A stretch of 23,637 nt of DNA, from contig JARGXX010000029.1 in the NCBI GenBank assembly GCA_030374765.1, positions 1 through 23,637 of the forward strand, in the 5' to 3' direction. Origin of the DNA: Agarophyton chilense. Taxonomy: Eukaryota > Rhodophyta > Florideophyceae > Gracilariales > Gracilariaceae. Shown here one piece after another: positions 20,035 to 23,637 of this stretch (position 1 is the first letter of the stretch; every line of letters starts with the position of its first letter). The position numbers and the translations under genes are program-made. The notes beneath the pieces were generated by a model that was not told the DNA's origin, made no database searches, and saw only the letters and a list, made by a program, of their open reading frames with translations.

Positions 20035-20883
20035 CTACGAGAACCACTCATCCCATACGGCGCCTGTTTCAATCTGCGTGCAAAAAGACGATGCAGCAAA
20101 CCAAATGCTTCCGACAGTACGAAAAGCGAAGACGTTACGAAATTCGGCCAGGATTTCATGGTCTTTTCGAACGATCCACCTCATTCTTGATACTTCCTCC
20201 CCAACAGAACCGAACATTGCGGCCAAAGGCTGTATGGAACCTTCCCACGGTCCTCTGAAGCAGCTGCACAGACTGCATTGTTGTAAGTAACCCACAGCGC
20301 GAGACTTATTCCAATGGCGGCTGTACGATGCTGAACGATAGGGGAACTCTCAATACTGATTAAGTCTGCATTTCCCCTCCTCGAATTTTCGAAGACATCT
20401 GCATAAAACGGGTACGTGACAATGCCCAGATTGGCCAATTCTGATGGAAACATGAGCCTGACGCTGTTGCCCAGGTGGTTGTTCGTGTAATTTTCCTGGT
20501 GGAAGCCTCTCCGAACCCTTGCACTACAAGGTCCGCCGGGTATGCTGTGAACGAATGGGATGCTGCTCTGCAGAAGACATGTCTTTATCAGGGGTGCAGT
20601 CATCGTTGTTGGGATCTTCTTGTATGGTAATAACCGGAAAGACTCGTTTGCCGCCTTGAAAGCGCCCACTAGTATAGCATACTACGACGCAGTGAACCTA
20701 GTCTTCCCACTAACCTCCAGATACCCGAAAATTCGCTCCCATGTAGGCACAGCTTGCATTCCCTTGCATAAGAATTTCTAACCTCGTTATGTCTTCATTT
20801 TCTTTTTTGCTTCCCGACTTTTGCTGATAGTCTTCATCCCCGTCGCATTCGACCGGCAGCACCTCCATGTCCTGATACAACAT
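20035..20883 (-). pseudogene. Unrecognised decayed gene, 5' portion
   Basis: An ATG at 20883 opens about 55 acidic codons (MLYQDMEVLPVECDGDEDYQ...) ending at a TAG near 20712. A second frame at 20181-20669 gives about 160 codons, including FPSELANLGIVTYPFYADVF and a hydrophobic AAIGISLALWVTYNNAVCAA. Open frames continue to 20035. GTTAGT at the first break could be a splice donor, but no clear acceptor follows. Strand and tone match the remnant at 17660-19490, so both may come from one gene. No function can be assigned. Confidence 0.35.
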
Positions 20884-20994
20884 AGAACCTCCTTCCTTGC
20901 CAAACGGTTGCAGTAACTTTTCTTATACGGTACTCACCTCTCTATTTGAAACATCTTTTAGGTAACCCACAAGATGATTTCAGAAATTCAGGTT

Positions 20995-21690
20995 TTAGTA
21001 TGCCACTGCGTTCTGCACAGAGGCCATTATATTGGAATTGATGACACCATTTTCGATGAAGATCCTATGCAATATGTCATTCAATCGATCCAGAACGCAG
21101 AGGATGATATGAAAACTCTCGTACGGAAAGCTCAACAAATAGATGTGACCTTACTCCCAGGAAAAGATTTGATGGAATCATTCGAAACAGAGGTCAAAGA
21201 AGTGCTTACTGTTGCCCGTGATAAGTCAGGTTCTTCCCTTGATGACTATATACTGAAGTCTAACAACATCAAACGAATGGTAAGCGCTGGAACAAAAGAT
21301 TCCTTCATCAAAATAACCCAGATTTGTGCGTACGTAGGCCGCCAGAACGTTGAGGGCAATCGAAATCTTACGGCTTCAACCGCATAACCCTTCTTCATTT
21401 CGTGCTGGATGACCTTGGTCTAGAGAGTCGTGGTTTGGTGGGAACCTCCATGTAGCGGGGACTCACTCCTTCGGAGTTTTTCTTTCACGATATGGGAGGG
21501 GGCAAGAAGGTCTGGTCGATACAGCAGTGAAAACTGCAGAAACAGGTAACATTCAACGTACACTTATAAAACCTATGAAAGAATTTATGTTTTGGTATGA
21601 CGGAACCGTGCGGAATTCATGCAATCATATTATAGAGTTTTCATATGAAGAAGATGGAATGGATGAGATATTTCCTGAAGATGAAACCAC
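20995..21690 (+). pseudogene. RPB1: RNA polymerase II largest subunit (RPB1) fragment
   Basis: The first frame (to about 21365) reads HRGHYIGIDDTIFDE, then an alpha-helical stretch, FETEVKEVLTVARDKSGSS, NNIKRMVSAGTKDSFIKITQ and YVGRQNVEGNR. This is the order of the funnel region of RPB1. A frameshift near 21363 leads to [23 protein letters not shown] at 21453-21455 precedes [16 protein letters not shown] second frameshift near 21500 leads to [18 protein letters not shown] and YDGTVRNS...EEDGMD, the bridge helix and what follows. In yeast these blocks lie in the second third of the ~1700-residue catalytic subunit. ESRG before RGLTP and MGG after it favour Pol II over Pol III. The copy is partial, lacks catalytic centre parts and has two frameshifts and one stop, so it is a pseudogene or gene fragment. 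No flanking repeat was seen to explain the duplication. Confidence 0.82.
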
Positions 21691-21699
21691 AACTTTCCA

Positions 21700-22998
21700 A
21701 GTTTCACAGTCAGCCTCAGAGGCGGGAAACCGTTTGCAGTTTTCCATTCTTGTAATTTTCTGCTTTTTTCGCCAAAATAAGTGGCGTGATATTTGAATGG
21801 CCCACCGTAGCCGGCTTTGGAACTGCTTTCACGGCTACAGTTGGGAGTATCGAATGGTGTTGAAGAGGAAGAAAGCGTCAGATGCACGGATGTGCGGCGA
21901 GATAGCAAATCCCAGCGCCGTGACTCTGGGAGTGAAAGGGGTGGCGCCGGCGGTGGTAGAGAAGGCCCACCTAGAAGCGGGCTAAGAAGTGTGAGAGACG
22001 CAAGGGTGCACGGCGATGGGGGTTGTGTGGAGGAAACCGTAAGGGAGGAGATTTCTTCGAATCCGAGCATCAAGAATTTCAAGAACGCGACATGAAGCCG
22101 AAAGGCGGGAGTTGAGAAGATGCACGCAATGCAGAATGGAAATCCCAAAGTTGTGAGCGTTGGTACACAGCGGGGAGAACGTGCAGGTGGTCGGAAGGGC
22201 AGAACTTCTAAAACTCGCCGTGATGGTGTGAAAGAAGTATACAAAGCTACTGAACCGGTTGGGAAAGGGCGTACGGTCGTTGAGACATGTACACATGCAA
22301 TGATTTAGAGGATTGAGGATGAAGTAATAGTAGAAGGTGAGGAAAAATGGGAAGGGCAGTCAAGAAGCGATGCGAACGATTCAAAACGGAGACAGGAGCC
22401 ACAGATATTACGAAAAGGATATTAAAGGCGAAGGATATCAACATCTCACTCTACCATTGTAAAGAAAACAGCGGTAACAGGTGAAATTGAGAGGGTTATT
22501 GGAGCCGGCACCCGACGCGCAGCTAACCGTGCAGGGATCACACGTACTATAGAAGATGAACAGGATGGGATACCCGTCTGATTAGAAGAGAGGGTTGAGT
22601 AAGAAGCGAGGGTCGCCAAAAAAATTTGCAACGCGAAGAAACCGCTGTAGAAGTAGGAGCTCACAAGAGAATCTTCGGGAAGAAGACAAACTGGGCGAGG
22701 AATAGAAGCACGGCGAACAAGAGGAGTGGAATACGAGATTGAAGTAACAGATGGAAAGGAAGAAGGGCCTCGTGTTTTGGGAGAGTGTTTTGTAAGTGCG
22801 TCTGGTGGAAAACAGGGGGTTGGCGGTAGAAGTAGATCGCAGACTCCAGATGGCATGCGTGTGAGAAGAACGAGAGTAGTATCGGTAATGCCAGCGAGAA
22901 CTACGATGGGTGACCAACGGAGAGTTGAAAGCGCAAGAGGACGATCTGTTGCATAGAACGACAAAAAGGGTGCAGAGGCTTAGGAGGAGGATGTCCCT
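21700..22998 (+). other. Purine-skewed region without an identifiable gene
   Basis: From about 21960 the plus strand is rich in A and G. One plus frame (position 1 mod 3) has short open runs rich in K, R, E and G between stops, for example 22120-22308 and 22726-22956, and it continues in frame into the open frame at 22999. This looks like the decayed 5' part of the same unknown coding sequence. Long minus-strand frames here are proline/serine/leucine-rich mirrors of the skew. Confidence 0.35.
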
Positions 22999-23637
22999 AT
23001 GTTACCTTGTAGTTCTTTGGTTCAGAAGGTGAATGTTTCGAAAGGGGGGTCAGGTAAGGTGAAAGATGATTACTGTAGTGTGATGATGAGTCTGAAGTTG
23101 GCGCAGAAGGAAGTGAATCGCTTGAGGGCGGAGGTAAGTGGACAGAATGTGTGGGTGGACAGCTTGAGGGCAGCGTTGAACACTCGGAAAAGGGGAGGGA
23201 AAGGGCGTGGATCAGGAGATATGGCGAAGCGACGAAAGTATGACATTGAAGTAAAGGAGAGCTTCTATGGGTTTGTACGGTATGTCTATGACAGGATTCT
23301 ACATTATGCGAAGCTGTAGACGTCTGAGCTCTGCTTCAAGACCAAGATGGTTGTAAGGAATTTGATGAATCGAAGTGAGACCATCGGAGCCCAAAACGAA
23401 GAGATTATTTTTGTGGTAGGGCGGAACGACATAAGACCGAATTGTCCGTTTCAGGTGGCGACAGAAGTGAGGGCGTACACGCCGTCATTTCAAGGGGAAA
23501 GCGATGTGTCGCTGAATTATGTTGTGGGCACGGAGGTGGAAGAGAAACGGTGGGAGTTCATACCGACTGTGGGGAGGAAGCAGGAGTGCTTTGAGGATAT
23601 GAGTGAGGATATGTGCTTGAGACAGCGGATGAGCCAG
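22999..23637 (+). pseudogene. Unrecognised protein, amber-interrupted, runs off the window
   Basis: The frame is open from ATG 22999 to TAG 23317-23319, then open again in the same frame to the last base (ATG at 23347), about 210 codons in all. The N-terminal part has a likely coiled coil (MMSLKLAQKEVNRLRAEVS) followed by a basic, nuclear-localisation-like tract (TRKRGGKGRG, MAKRRKYD). Then come VKESFYGFVRYVYDRILHY and, after the amber, VVRNLMNRSETIGAQNEE and VGRNDIRPNCPFQVATEVRA. I do not recognise the family. It may be a DNA-binding or transposon-encoded protein. A single in-frame stop with good sequence on both sides suggests a recent loss of function or a sequencing difference. Confidence 0.4.

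Noticed and set aside
21630..22964. Long minus-strand frames of 204 and 172 codons
   Set aside because: Their Pro/Ser/Leu-rich translations mirror the purine skew of the plus strand, and the first overlaps the RPB1 remnant in antisense.

Overview
The window is nuclear DNA of a eukaryote. It holds one intact-looking gene, a Mediator subunit MED15-like gene split by a single 95-nt GT-AG intron. Around it lie a nearly complete Ty3/gypsy chromodomain retrotransposon and several decayed coding sequences. An intron-poor gene, a hedgehog-type Hint (Hog) remnant, a hAT-like transposase remnant and layered LTR elements best fit a red alga, possibly a florideophyte such as Chondrus. That assignment is inference from family character, not from a search.

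Layout: about 190-2210 (+) is a frameshifted hAT-type transposase pseudogene. About 2740-3100 (+) is a broken Hog/Hint domain. About 3110-4634 is intergenic and turns GC-rich, then pyrimidine-rich, towards the MED15 start. MED15 (+) runs 4635-8938 and is followed by four imperfect ~50-bp tandem repeats, the first of which includes the stop codon. From 9431 to 15279 (-) lies a 5.8-kb Ty3/gypsy chromovirus. It has two ~350-bp LTRs, a GCAAC target duplication, PBS, PPT, gag, and pol (protease-RT-RNase H-integrase-chromodomain). Its coding frame is broken only by three amber codons, and gag and pol are offset by -1. From 16089 to about 17150 (-) is a decayed Ty1/copia pol (RT-RNase H) in AT-rich DNA. 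From about 17660 to 20883 (-) is an unrecognised, heavily interrupted coding remnant that looks like a membrane protein. About 20995-21690 (+) is a broken fragment of the RNA polymerase II largest subunit, covering the funnel and bridge helix. The last 1.6 kb is purine-skewed and ends in an unrecognised open frame that runs off the window.

The features do not form a pathway. The window reads as a lone transcription-machinery gene in a repeat and pseudogene graveyard. The main regulatory prediction is that the chromovirus LTR carries a perfect array of heat-shock elements just upstream of its TATA box. The LTR copy nearest MED15 points antisense towards the MED15 3' end, so heat could plausibly induce both the element and antisense transcription into MED15.
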